Positions 31,720 through 39,792 of a stretch of 64,000 bases of DNA are shown in pieces. Position numbers and translations under genes: made by a program. Origin of the DNA: Streptomyces sp. MUM 178J (GTDB lineage: Bacteria; Actinomycetota; Actinomycetes; Streptomycetales; Streptomycetaceae); contig NZ_JADWYQ010000002.1 in NCBI RefSeq assembly GCF_022414575.1, forward strand, positions 124,001-188,000. The letters are read 5' to 3'. The notes under the pieces are model-generated. The model was not told the DNA's origin. It did no database searches and saw nothing but the letters and a program-made list of their open reading frames with translations. Numbering within the stretch: the first letter of the stretch is position 1; every line of letters starts with the position of its first letter.

Positions 31720-32643
31720 ATGAAGTCCTGCAAGTCCGCGGCGACCGCCGCGATCGCCGCCATCACCGTCGTCCTCGCCGCGAGCGGGTGCAGCGGCTCG
31801 GAGAGCGCCGACGCCAAGCCGTCCGGCAGCAGTGCGGCGGGGCAGGACGGTCCCAGGCTGCCGGCCTACAAGGTGGCCCAGGACGTGGAGATCGACTCAC
31901 CGGTGCTGAAGCGCGCCCAGGCAGCCGGGAAGCTGGTCGTCGGCGCCAAGAACGACCAGCCGTTCCTCGGCTACGAGGACGCCGACGGCACCCGCTCCGG
32001 CTTCGACATCGAGATCGCCAAGATGATCGCCGCCGACCTCGGCTTCTCCCCGGACCAGATCGAGTTCAGGACGATCGACTCGAGCAATCGAGAGGCCGCG
32101 ATCACGAGCGGCGAGGTCGATCTCTATGTCGGCACCTACACGATCAACGACGAGCGCAAGAAGCGCGTCGGGTTCGCGGGCCCGTACTACTTGGCCGGCG
32201 CGGATCTGCTGGTCCGCAAGGACGACCGGTCGATCAGCGGCCCCTACTCGCTGGTGGGCAAGACGGTCTGCTCGGTCAAGGGCTCCACCGCCCTCAAGGA
32301 GATCAAGAGCCCGGAGTACGACACGAAGACCGTGGAGACCGCGAAGTACACCGAGTGCGTCGAGAAGCTGCTGGACGAGAAGGTCGACGCCGTCACCACG
32401 GACGACGCCATCCTCATGGGGTACGCCGCCCAGCGCCCCGGCGAACTGCGGGTCGTCGGGACCCCGTTCACCGAGGAGCCGTACGGAATCGGCATGGACA
32501 GGGACGACAAGGCGCTGCGCGAGGCGGTCTCCGACGCCATCGAGGCGCACGACCAGAACGGCGACCGCAAGAGCGCCTTCGACGCCACGCTGGGCCGGTC
32601 CGGGTCCAGCTACGGCGGCACGACGCTGATCGAGCGCTACTGA
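31720..32643 (+). CDS. Orphan glutamate/polar amino-acid binding lipoprotein (GluB-like)
   Basis: 307 aa family-3 solute-binding protein. Signal peptide with lipobox AASGC (Cys24), Ser/Ala linker, then the two-lobe domain: LVVGAKNDQPFLGYEDADG, GFDIEIAKMIAADLGF, NREAAITSGEVDLYVGTYTIND (ligand-binding region), and VDAVTTDDAILMGYAA. Typical partners GluA/GluC/GluD (ATPase and permeases) are absent on both sides, so it may use distant components or act as a sensor. The ATG at 31720 has GAAGGA about 9 nt upstream; ATG at 31711 overlaps that site. Divergent from the LAL regulator. Confidence 0.9.
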   Translation: MKSCKSAATAAIAAITVVLAASGCSGSESADAKPSGSSAAGQDGPRLPAYKVAQDVEIDSPVLKRAQAAGKLVVGAKNDQPFLGYEDADGTRSGFDIEIAKMIAADLGFSPDQIEFRTIDSSNREAAITSGEVDLYVGTYTINDERKKRVGFAGPYYLAGADLLVRKDDRSISGPYSLVGKTVCSVKGSTALKEIKSPEYDTKTVETAKYTECVEKLLDEKVDAVTTDDAILMGYAAQRPGELRVVGTPFTEEPYGIGMDRDDKALREAVSDAIEAHDQNGDRKSAFDATLGRSGSSYGGTTLIERY

Positions 32644-32668
32644 CCCGCCCGGCGGGCCCGGGGGGGCG

Positions 32669-33112
32669 TCAGTCGGGCGCGGACACCACGACCGCGTAGG
32701 ACCCCGCACCCAGCAGCCGTTCGCCCGGGATCTCCTCGTCGTCCGTGATGAGCCGCAGGATGCGGCCGTCGTCCTCGTCGAAGTCGACGTCGGCGACCGC
32801 GCCCCTGAACGCCCCGGCCTCCGTCAGCACGGCCCTGCCCATCGGGTCGTGGCTCTTGTCGGTCGCGCCGTCGTCCTCGGCGTCCTTCTCGGCGACGATC
32901 TTGTCGAGACTGCGGACGGTGACGGCGTCCGCGCCGACCGACCGGATGTTGTCCCAGGTGAGCACGTGGCCGCCGCGGCCGCGTGTCTTCAGGCGCAGAC
33001 CGGTCACCCGCGCCGGCGACGCGGCGACCGTGCACGCCGAGACGGAGCCCACGGTCTCGGCGGTGGTCACGCTGACCACCCCCAACCCGAGGATCTGGCT
33101 GAGCAGCATCAC
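32669..33112 (-). CDS. PRC-barrel protein (second of pair)
   Basis: 147 aa. PRC-barrel features: LLSQILGLGVVSVTTAETVGSVS at the start, a VTGLRLKT strand, WDNIRSVGADAVTVRS and a second half with GRAVLTEAGAFRGAVADVDFDEDDGRI. PRC barrels bind RNA or protein partners (RimM, photosynthetic reaction centre). Its ATG overlaps the stop of the upstream PRC gene (ATGA), so the two are translationally coupled. Function unknown; related pairs are found with stress genes in actinobacteria. Confidence 0.87.
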   Translation of the reverse strand: MMLLSQILGLGVVSVTTAETVGSVSACTVAASPARVTGLRLKTRGRGGHVLTWDNIRSVGADAVTVRSLDKIVAEKDAEDDGATDKSHDPMGRAVLTEAGAFRGAVADVDFDEDDGRILRLITDDEEIPGERLLGAGSYAVVVSAPD

Positions 33113-33669
33113 TTCTCCTGATCCAGTCGGTCCCGCAGCCCCGCCGCGGCGGCTGACAGCCCGGCGAGGTCGCCGGCGCTGAAGTCGGCCGTCGCGTCGG
33201 GCACGATGACGAGTTCTCCGGACACGGCGACGGGCTTGATCACGGGCACCAGCGCCCGGCGGCGGTCTGCGGTCTCGATCTCGTATCCGACGACGCGGGG
33301 GGTGGTGCCCGTGGCGAGGACCGCATCGGTGACCTTGCCGAGGGCGGTGCCGCCCTCCGTCATGATCTGCGCGCCCAGCACGTTTCCCCCTCCCTTCGCC
33401 GTGTCATCCCGGCGTGCCGCCTCGTCGTCCTCTTCCATGGCCGCGGCATCGCGGATCATGACCGCGTCCGGCCCCAGGGCATGGACCTTCTTCCACAGCA
33501 GCGCCCGCTTGAGCGGCCCGGCGAAGAAGCCCCGGCCGCTGAGCGTGAAACAGCGCACGCTTCCGCGTACGGGGTCAAAGACGATGTCCTTGACCTGGGC
33601 GACGTCCTCTCCGGCGAGGGTGACGACCGGCTTTCCGGTGATCTCCCGTGCGAGCAGATGCTCCGTCAT
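33109..33669 (-). CDS. PRC-barrel protein (first of pair)
   Basis: 186 aa with two PRC-like halves. First: LLAREITGKPVVTLAGEDVAQVKDIVFDP. Second: NVLGAQIMTEGGTALGKVTDAVLAT. Highly acidic linker (EEDDEAARRDDTAK) between them. The ATG at 33669 overlaps the stop of a 48-aa membrane peptide (ATGA) and its own stop overlaps the next PRC gene, forming a tight three-gene chain. Likely anchored to the membrane through the small upstream protein, by context only. Confidence 0.88.
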   Translation of the reverse strand: MTEHLLAREITGKPVVTLAGEDVAQVKDIVFDPVRGSVRCFTLSGRGFFAGPLKRALLWKKVHALGPDAVMIRDAAAMEEDDEAARRDDTAKGGGNVLGAQIMTEGGTALGKVTDAVLATGTTPRVVGYEIETADRRRALVPVIKPVAVSGELVIVPDATADFSAGDLAGLSAAAAGLRDRLDQEK

Positions 33670-33812
33670 CGCCTGTCACCCCTGCCCCTGCGCCGCGGAC
33701 GGCCCTGGGCGATCACCCCGCCTTTGCGTCGGCGCGCCTGCGCGGACGCGACAGCCACGGCGCAGGCCGCGATCACGGCCAGGACGACGATGACCCAGAC
33801 CCACCAGTCCAT
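33666..33812 (-). CDS. 48-aa single-pass membrane peptide at the head of the PRC operon
   Basis: Short gene. The peptide begins MDWWVWVIVVLAVIAACAVA (one TM helix, about residues 3-24) and ends in a very basic tail rich in Arg (RRRKGG..., RRRGRGDRR). The ATG at 33812 has GGAGGG 7 nt upstream, and the stop overlaps the next ATG by ATGA. Predicted topology: N-terminus out, basic tail in the cytosol, where it could hold the PRC proteins or nucleic acid. No known family recognised. Confidence 0.72.
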   Translation of the reverse strand: MDWWVWVIVVLAVIAACAVAVASAQARRRKGGVIAQGRPRRRGRGDRR

Positions 33813-33914
33813 GAACCCGCCCTCCGTGATGCCACATGACGGCGTGGACGCCGTCCCTCTTTCCCAGGATGATCCGCTCGGCCCCCGGTGTCGAACGCAG
33901 CCGGACGCAGCCGC

Positions 33915-36353
33915 TCACCCGTCGGCGTCCGACCCGGCCGCGGCCAGGCGCCCGAGCCGGTCGGCCGGGCGCCGCCCCGGCGGCTGCTCGGGCTCAGCGA
34001 CCTCCGCCGGCGGCGGCACCGGGAGCTCCACCGGCTCGGACGGGGTCACGGTGACCGGCTCCCCGTAGTGCAGCAGCCGGAGCGGACCGCCCTCCGCCAG
34101 GGTGTAGCGGACGGTGGAGCTCCGGATGTCCACACGCAGCCGGCGGCCCCGCACCAGGACGGTGAACGCCAGCCGGGACAGCGGCTCGGGCAGCCGGGGG
34201 GCGAAGCCGAGCCGTGCCCCGGCCGCCGTCGGATCCGCCCCGTCGCCGAGGGCGCCGGGTCCGCCGTCGGGGCGGTCGTGGTGGCGCATGCCGCCGAGCC
34301 CGATCACCAGGGCGATCCAGGTGCCCGCCAGGGAGGCCATGTGCAGCCCGTCCCGGGTGTTGTGCTCCAGGTTCTCCAGATCCATCAGGGCCGCCTCGCC
34401 CAGATAGGCGTAGGCCAGCCGCAGATGCCCGGTCTCGGCGGCGAGCACGGCCTGGCAGCAGGCCGAGAGGGAGGAGTCCCGCACGGTCAGCGGCTCGTAG
34501 TAGGCGAAGTTGCGGGCCTTCTCCTCGGCGGTGAAGGCGTCCGGGCAGGTCAGCATGGCGAGCACCAGATCGGCCTGTTTGACGACCTGCTTGCGGTACA
34601 GGTCAAAGTACGGGAAGTGCAGCAGCAGCGGATACCGGTCCGGCGAGGTGGCGTCAAAGTCCCAGTGCTGGAGACGGGTGAAGCCCTCCGACTGCTCGTG
34701 CACGCCGAGCGCGGCGTTGTAGGGGACCGCGATGCGGGCGGCGGCGTCCCGCCAGGCGGCGCTCTCCTCGTCGTCGACGCCGAGTTCCGCCGCCCGCTCC
34801 GGGTAGTGGACGGCCGCCTCTGCGGCGGCGACGAGATTCCGCCGGGCCATCAGATTGGTGTAGAGGTTGTCGTGGGTGACTGCGCTGTACTCGTCGGGCC
34901 CGGTGACGCCGTCGAGATGGAACACGCCTTCGGTGTCGTGGTGGCCGAGCGAGCGCCACAGCCGGGCGGTCTCCACGAGCAGTTCGAGCCCCGGGCCCCG
35001 GGCGAACTCCATGTCGCCGGTGGCGGTCACATAGCGGATGACGGCATTGGCGATGTCGGCGTTCACATGGAAGGCGGCAGTGCCCGCCGGCCAGTAGGCC
35101 GAGCACTCCGCGCCGGTGATGGTCCGCCAGGGGAACGCCGCCCCGGCGAGGCCGAGCTGCCGGGCCCGCTGCCGTGCGGCGGGCAGCGTCGCGTGCCGCC
35201 AGCGCAGCACCGAGGCCACCGTCTGCGGCGCCGTGGAAGTGAGCACCGGAAGGACGAAGGACTCGATGTCCCAGAACGAGTGGCCGTCGTACCCGGTGCC
35301 CGTCAGGCCCTTGGCGGGGATGGCCCGCTCCTCGCCCCGTGCCGCCGCCTGCAGCACATGGAACAGGGCGAAGCGCACGGCCTGCTGGATCTGGGCGTCG
35401 CCGCCCACCTCGACATCCGCGCAGGCCCAGAAGCGGTCCAGATACTCCCGCTGCTCCGCGACGAGCCCCTCCCAGCCCGTGCTGCGCGCCGCCGCGACGG
35501 CCCCGTCCACCTGGTCGTGGACGGCGGGCAGCGACCGCTCGGCGGACCATCCGTAGGCCACGAACTTCACCAGCCTCAGCCGCTGCCCCGGCTCGAGGGT
35601 CGCGGTGACGGTGAGTCTGCTGACGTCCGGCTCGCTCTGGGACGACCAGAGGGTTCCCTCGGGGCCCTCGATCAGATGGTCGGCCGCCGCTCCCACCCGC
35701 TGCCCGCTGCGCTCGGTGCGGTGCACCAGCCGCAGCCGGGTGTCCTGGGCGAAGTCCTCCTCCGGCCGCAGCGGGGAGCCGATCGCCGCCGCCACCCTCG
35801 GATCTCCCCCGGTGTCCGGGAGCTGCTCGTTGGCGACCAGCTCGGACTGCACGGCCACCGCGGCCGGACCGTCCAGCGGCGTCACCTCGTACACGACGGC
35901 GGCCACGGCACGCTGGGTGAGGGACACCAGGCGGCTGGATGTGATGCGCACGGCCCGGCCGCCGGGGGTGGTCCACTCGGCGGTGCGGTGCAGCACGCCG
36001 GTGCGGAAGTCCAGCACCCGCTCGTGCGCCGTGAGCTCGCCGTAGCGCAGATCGCAGGGGTGGTCGTCGACCAGCAGCCGGATGACCTTCCCGTCGGTGA
36101 CGTTGATCATCGTCTGGCCGGACTCCGGATAGCCGTACCCCGCCTCGGCGTAAGGCAGCGGGCGCGTCTCGTGGACTCCGTTGAGATAGGCCCCGGGCAG
36201 TCCGTGCGGCTCGCCCTCGTCGAGGTTGCCGCGCCATCCGACATGGCCGTTGGACAGGGCGAACACCGACTCGCTCTGGGCCAGGACGTCGAGGCTCAGC
36301 TCCGTCTCACGCAGCCGCCACGGTTCGACCACATAGCTGGAATGAGTGATCAT
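33915..36353 (-). CDS. Glycoside hydrolase family 65 protein (disaccharide phosphorylase/hydrolase-like)
   Basis: 812 aa, full length for GH65. N-terminal beta-sandwich (about 1-270), then the (alpha/alpha)6 catalytic barrel with WDIESFVLPVLTSTAPQTV and the catalytic general-acid Glu in VTGPDEYSAVTHDNLYTN (about residue 486). Members phosphorolyse or hydrolyse alpha-linked disaccharides such as maltose, trehalose or kojibiose. Rv3401 is the mycobacterial relative, next to the beta-PGM-like Rv3400, as here. Starts 10 nt after the HAD gene, so they form an operon. A disordered Pro/Glu-rich tail closes it. Phosphorylase versus hydrolase cannot be decided from sequence alone. Confidence 0.9.
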   Translation of the reverse strand: MITHSSYVVEPWRLRETELSLDVLAQSESVFALSNGHVGWRGNLDEGEPHGLPGAYLNGVHETRPLPYAEAGYGYPESGQTMINVTDGKVIRLLVDDHPCDLRYGELTAHERVLDFRTGVLHRTAEWTTPGGRAVRITSSRLVSLTQRAVAAVVYEVTPLDGPAAVAVQSELVANEQLPDTGGDPRVAAAIGSPLRPEEDFAQDTRLRLVHRTERSGQRVGAAADHLIEGPEGTLWSSQSEPDVSRLTVTATLEPGQRLRLVKFVAYGWSAERSLPAVHDQVDGAVAAARSTGWEGLVAEQREYLDRFWACADVEVGGDAQIQQAVRFALFHVLQAAARGEERAIPAKGLTGTGYDGHSFWDIESFVLPVLTSTAPQTVASVLRWRHATLPAARQRARQLGLAGAAFPWRTITGAECSAYWPAGTAAFHVNADIANAVIRYVTATGDMEFARGPGLELLVETARLWRSLGHHDTEGVFHLDGVTGPDEYSAVTHDNLYTNLMARRNLVAAAEAAVHYPERAAELGVDDEESAAWRDAAARIAVPYNAALGVHEQSEGFTRLQHWDFDATSPDRYPLLLHFPYFDLYRKQVVKQADLVLAMLTCPDAFTAEEKARNFAYYEPLTVRDSSLSACCQAVLAAETGHLRLAYAYLGEAALMDLENLEHNTRDGLHMASLAGTWIALVIGLGGMRHHDRPDGGPGALGDGADPTAAGARLGFAPRLPEPLSRLAFTVLVRGRRLRVDIRSSTVRYTLAEGGPLRLLHYGEPVTVTPSEPVELPVPPPAEVAEPEQPPGRRPADRLGRLAAAGSDADG

Positions 36354-36363
36354 CGGCCCTCCC

Positions 36364-37107
36364 TCAGCTCTGTTCCATCAGCTCGGCGAGGTCGCGCACC
36401 ACCACGTGCGCGCCATGCGCCCGCAGCTCGTCCGCCTGTCCGGTACGGTCGACGCCGACGACGAGCCCGAACCCTCCCGCGCGTCCGGCCGCCACGCCGG
36501 CCAGCGCGTCCTCGAACACGGCGGCGGCCCCCGGCTCGGCGTCCAGGGCGCGGGCCGCGGCCAGATAGGTGTCGGGGGCGGGCTTGCCGCGCAGCCGCTG
36601 CTCCCGCGCGACGATGCCGTCGATCCGCTCGTCGAAGAGGTCCTCGATGCCCGCGGCGGCCAGCACATCGCGGCAGTTGGCGCTGGACGACACCACGGCG
36701 CGGCGCAGCCCCGCGTCCCGCACAGCCCGCACATAGGCGACCGACCCGTCGTACGCCGCCACTCCCTCCTCGCGGATCTTGCGCAGGACCAGCGCGTTCT
36801 TCCGGCTGCCCAGACCGGTCACCGTCTCGGCCTCCGGCGGGTCTTCGGGCTCGCCCTCCGGCAGCTCGATGCCCCGCGAGGCGAGGAAGGTGCGCACACC
36901 GTCGGCGCGGGGGCGGCCGTCCACGTACGCGTCGTAGTCGTGGACGGCGTCGAAGGGCGTGAACACGGCGCCCTCTCGGTCGGCGCGCTCACGCAGATAG
37001 GCGTCGAACATCTCCTTCCAGGCGGCGGCGTGCACCACGGCGGTGCGGGTGAGGACGCCGTCGAGGTCGAACAGACAGGTGCGCACATGGTCCGGAAGCC
37101 CCAGCAT
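36364..37107 (-). CDS. HAD-family beta-phosphoglucomutase-like enzyme
   Basis: 247 aa. HAD motif I CLFDLDGVLTRTAVVHAAAW (nucleophile Asp14, acid Asp16), cap with LRKNALV-type SRKNALVLRKI, motif II VVSSSANC, motif III Lys in GKPAPDTY and motif IV VFEDALAGVAAGRAGGFG. Beta-PGM turns beta-glucose-1-phosphate, made by GH65 phosphorylases, into glucose-6-phosphate, which fits its position just before GH65. The ATG at 37107 lacks a ribosome site; TAGCCT lies 7 nt upstream, suggesting a leaderless mRNA. Divergent from cydAB. Confidence 0.9.
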   Translation of the reverse strand: MLGLPDHVRTCLFDLDGVLTRTAVVHAAAWKEMFDAYLRERADREGAVFTPFDAVHDYDAYVDGRPRADGVRTFLASRGIELPEGEPEDPPEAETVTGLGSRKNALVLRKIREEGVAAYDGSVAYVRAVRDAGLRRAVVSSSANCRDVLAAAGIEDLFDERIDGIVAREQRLRGKPAPDTYLAAARALDAEPGAAAVFEDALAGVAAGRAGGFGLVVGVDRTGQADELRAHGAHVVVRDLAELMEQS

Positions 37108-37114
37108 GCCGCCG

Positions 37115-37120
37115 AGGCTA
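37115..37120 (-). promoter_or_regulatory. -10 element of a leaderless HAD-GH65 mRNA
   Basis: TAGCCT (minus strand), 7 nt before the ATG at 37107. Confidence 0.5.
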
Positions 37121-37291
37121 GGAGGCCCGGAGCACCGCCGCCACAGCGTCCCCGCCCCGCCGCGCCGCGGGCAACCCTGCCGGATGAGTCGCCGGTGCCA
37201 TCCGGACCAACGCGGTGCGGTCGGCGCTCCGCCGCGCGGCCGCCGGTGTTTGGCTGGCCTGCGAACGTGACGGCGGCCCGGAGGACCACAT

Positions 37292-38758
37292 ATGGACGCA
37301 TGGTCAGGGTGGGGACTGCTGGCGCAGACGCCGCCCCAGCTGCTCCCGGCCCGCGAGCTGATGGCCTTCACCCTCGGGACGCACATTCTGCTGGTGCCGC
37401 TGGGTGTGGCGCTCCCGTTCATCACCCTGCTGATGCACTGGCGCGCACTGCGGACCGGGGAGCCGGCGGCCTGGCTGCTGGCCCGCCGCTGGTCGGCGGT
37501 GATGGCGGTGCAGTTCGCGGTCGGTGTGGTGACCGGGACGGTCCTCTCCTTCGAACTGGGCCTGCTGTGGCCGGGGCTGATGGGGCGGTGGGGCGATGTC
37601 TTCGGCCTCGGCTTCGGGGTGGAGGCCTGGGCGTTCTTCCTGGAGGCCATCCTCATCTCGATCTATCTGTACGGCTGGCGCCGGCTGAAGCCGTGGACGC
37701 ACTTCGCCCTGGGGCTGCCGCTGCCGCTGGTGGCGCTGCTCGGGGCGTTCGGCATCCTCGCGGCGAACTCCTGGATGAACACCCCCCGGGGCTTCACCGT
37801 CGGCGCGGACGGCGACCCGGTCGGCGTCGATGTGCGCAAGGCGGTCTTCACCCCGATGTTCGGGCCCGAGTACTGGCACTTCGTCGTCGCGATGTTCATG
37901 ACCGCGGCATTCGTCGTCGCCGGGGTGTACGCGGCCGGGCTGCTGCGCGGACGGCGCGACCGGTACCACCGGCTGGGCTTTCTGGTGCCGTTCACCGCGG
38001 GTGCGGTGCTCACCCCGGTGCAGCTGGTGCTGGGCGACTTCATCGCGCGCTCCGTCTACCACCAGCAGCCGGTGAAGTTCGCCGCCATGGAACTGGTGTG
38101 GGAGACCGACACCCATGTCCCCGAGTACATCTTCGGCGTGCTCAACGAGGACGGCTCGGTCTCCGGCGGCATCAAGATCCCCTCACTGGACTCGGTGCTG
38201 GCGGGGTTCACTCCCGGCACCGAGGTGACGGGGCTGACCTCGGTTCCGGCGACCGACCGGCCGACGACCGCGCAGGCGACCATCGTGCACACCGCGTTCG
38301 ACATCATGGTGGTGCTCGGCAGCCTGCTGATCCTGCTGGTCCTGTGGTTCGCCTGGTCGTGGTGGCGGCGGCGTGATCTGCCGAAGTCGCGCTGGTTCCT
38401 GCGGGCGGCGGCCTGCGCGGGCGTCGCCTCGCTGATCTCGGTGGAGGCCGGATGGGTGACCACGGAGGTGGGACGGCAGCCGTGGATCGTCTACGGGCAT
38501 ATGAGGGTCTCCGAGGCGGTCACGGACGAGTCGGCGGCAACGCTGTGGGCGGTGTTCGGCATCGTGGTCGTCGGCTATGCGGCGGTGCTCGCGGCGTTCG
38601 TCGCCGTCCTGCTGCGGATGCGCACCCGGTGGCGGCTGGAGGACGAGACCACAGGGGTGCGCAAGGGCGGGCCGCACGGGGGCGGCGAGGGGCCCGAGCA
38701 CTCCATCCCGTACGGACCGCGGCCCGAGGCGCCGAGGGAGGCAGCCGATGATCGATGA
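37292..38758 (+). CDS. cydA: Cytochrome bd ubiquinol/menaquinol oxidase subunit I
   Basis: 488 aa, nine TM helices predicted. Subunit I carries hemes b558, b595 and d and oxidises quinol while reducing O2 to water; high O2 affinity makes it important in hypoxia. Seen: His31 in LGTHILLVPLG (heme ligand position), EYWHFVVAMFM (second His about 196), the GRQPW motif (about 393) and the Q-loop region. ATG at 37292 has CGGAGG 8 nt upstream. The cytosolic tail (EDETTGVRKGGPHGG) is hydrophilic. Overlaps cydB by 11 nt. No cydCD exporter gene follows, unlike many cyd operons. Confidence 0.95.
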   Translation: MDAWSGWGLLAQTPPQLLPARELMAFTLGTHILLVPLGVALPFITLLMHWRALRTGEPAAWLLARRWSAVMAVQFAVGVVTGTVLSFELGLLWPGLMGRWGDVFGLGFGVEAWAFFLEAILISIYLYGWRRLKPWTHFALGLPLPLVALLGAFGILAANSWMNTPRGFTVGADGDPVGVDVRKAVFTPMFGPEYWHFVVAMFMTAAFVVAGVYAAGLLRGRRDRYHRLGFLVPFTAGAVLTPVQLVLGDFIARSVYHQQPVKFAAMELVWETDTHVPEYIFGVLNEDGSVSGGIKIPSLDSVLAGFTPGTEVTGLTSVPATDRPTTAQATIVHTAFDIMVVLGSLLILLVLWFAWSWWRRRDLPKSRWFLRAAACAGVASLISVEAGWVTTEVGRQPWIVYGHMRVSEAVTDESAATLWAVFGIVVVGYAAVLAAFVAVLLRMRTRWRLEDETTGVRKGGPHGGGEGPEHSIPYGPRPEAPREAADDR

Positions 38759-39743
38759 CCTGGTGGCCTGGGTCCTCGTCCTCGCCGTCGCGGCCTACGC
38801 CTGCGGGGGAGGCGCCGACTACGGGGCCGGCTTCTGGGACCTCGTCGCGGGCGGGGCCGAGCGGGGGCGGCGGCCCCGGCAGCTGATCGACCACGCCATG
38901 GCCCCGGTGTGGGAGGTCAACAATGTGTGGCTGGTCTTCGTCCTGGTGGTGATGTGGAGTGGCTTCCCCGTCATGTTCCAGGCGGTCTTCTCGGCCCTGT
39001 GGGCGCCGCTGCTGCTCGCCGTCGCGGGGCTGGTGCTGCGCGGCGCGGGCTTCGCGCTGCGCAAGCCCACGCGGCGACTGGCCGAACGGCGTGTGTACGG
39101 GGCCGCCTTCGCCGTCTCGTCGCTGCTGACGCCGTTCTTCTTCGGCACCGCGGTGGGGGCGGTCGCCTCCGGTCGGGTCGTGCCCGGCGAGCCGGCCTCC
39201 GCCGAGGTGTGGACCAACCCGACGTCGCTGTTCGCCGGGGCGATGACCGTGGCGGCCGCGGCGTTCCTCGGGGCGGTCTTCCTCACCGGGGACGCCCGGC
39301 GCTTCGCCGCGCCGGATCTGGTCGGGTACTTCCGCCGCCGGGCGCTGCTGGCGCTGGCCGCACTCGCGGCGCTGGCCTTCGCCGGCGTCTTCCTCACCCG
39401 GGACGACGCGCCCTATGTCCACCGGGGGCTGACGCACGGGGCGGGGCTTGCGGTCGTGTGCGTCGCGGGGGTGTGCGCGCTCGGCGCCGCATGGCTGCTG
39501 CTCAGGGATGCGGGCACGCAGATCACCCGAGGGGCGGCGGTGGGGGCCGTGGGGGCGGTGGTCATCGCATGGGGGCTGGCGCAGCGCCCGTATCTGCTGC
39601 CCACCTCGCTGACGGTGGCCCAGGGGGCGGGTGCGGAGGCGACGATGCGCTGGCTGGTGATCGTCTCGGTGATCGCCGTGGTGCTGGTGGGGCCGGCGCT
39701 GGTGCTGCTGTACTGGCTGGACACGCGCGGGGAACTGGAATGA
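38748..39743 (+). CDS. cydB: Cytochrome bd oxidase subunit II
   Basis: 331 aa, eight or so TM helices. Family markers: GADYGAGFWDLVAGG near the start, HAMAPVWEVNNVWLVFVLVVMWSGFP, and TNPTSLFAGAMTVA. The ATG lies inside the end of cydA, with GGGAGG upstream, so translation is coupled. Subunit II stabilises the oxidase and binds no heme in most species. Ends in a hairpin before the convergent pentose-phosphate operon. Confidence 0.95.
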   Translation: MIDDLVAWVLVLAVAAYACGGGADYGAGFWDLVAGGAERGRRPRQLIDHAMAPVWEVNNVWLVFVLVVMWSGFPVMFQAVFSALWAPLLLAVAGLVLRGAGFALRKPTRRLAERRVYGAAFAVSSLLTPFFFGTAVGAVASGRVVPGEPASAEVWTNPTSLFAGAMTVAAAAFLGAVFLTGDARRFAAPDLVGYFRRRALLALAALAALAFAGVFLTRDDAPYVHRGLTHGAGLAVVCVAGVCALGAAWLLLRDAGTQITRGAAVGAVGAVVIAWGLAQRPYLLPTSLTVAQGAGAEATMRWLVIVSVIAVVLVGPALVLLYWLDTRGELE

Positions 39744-39746
39744 CGG

Positions 39747-39777
39747 CGGCGGGCCGGCAGCCGAAGCGGGCCCGCCG
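39747..39777. terminator. Hairpin between convergent cydB and zwf
   Basis: Stem CGGCGGGCC (39747-39755) with GGCCCGCCG (39769-39777), 13-nt loop. Likely bidirectional. Confidence 0.65.
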
Positions 39778-39792
39778 GCAGGCGTGCGCGCC

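Noticed and set aside
33888..36962. A 1024-codon open frame opposite GH65
   Set aside because: No domain; exact shadow of the GH65/HAD coding strand.
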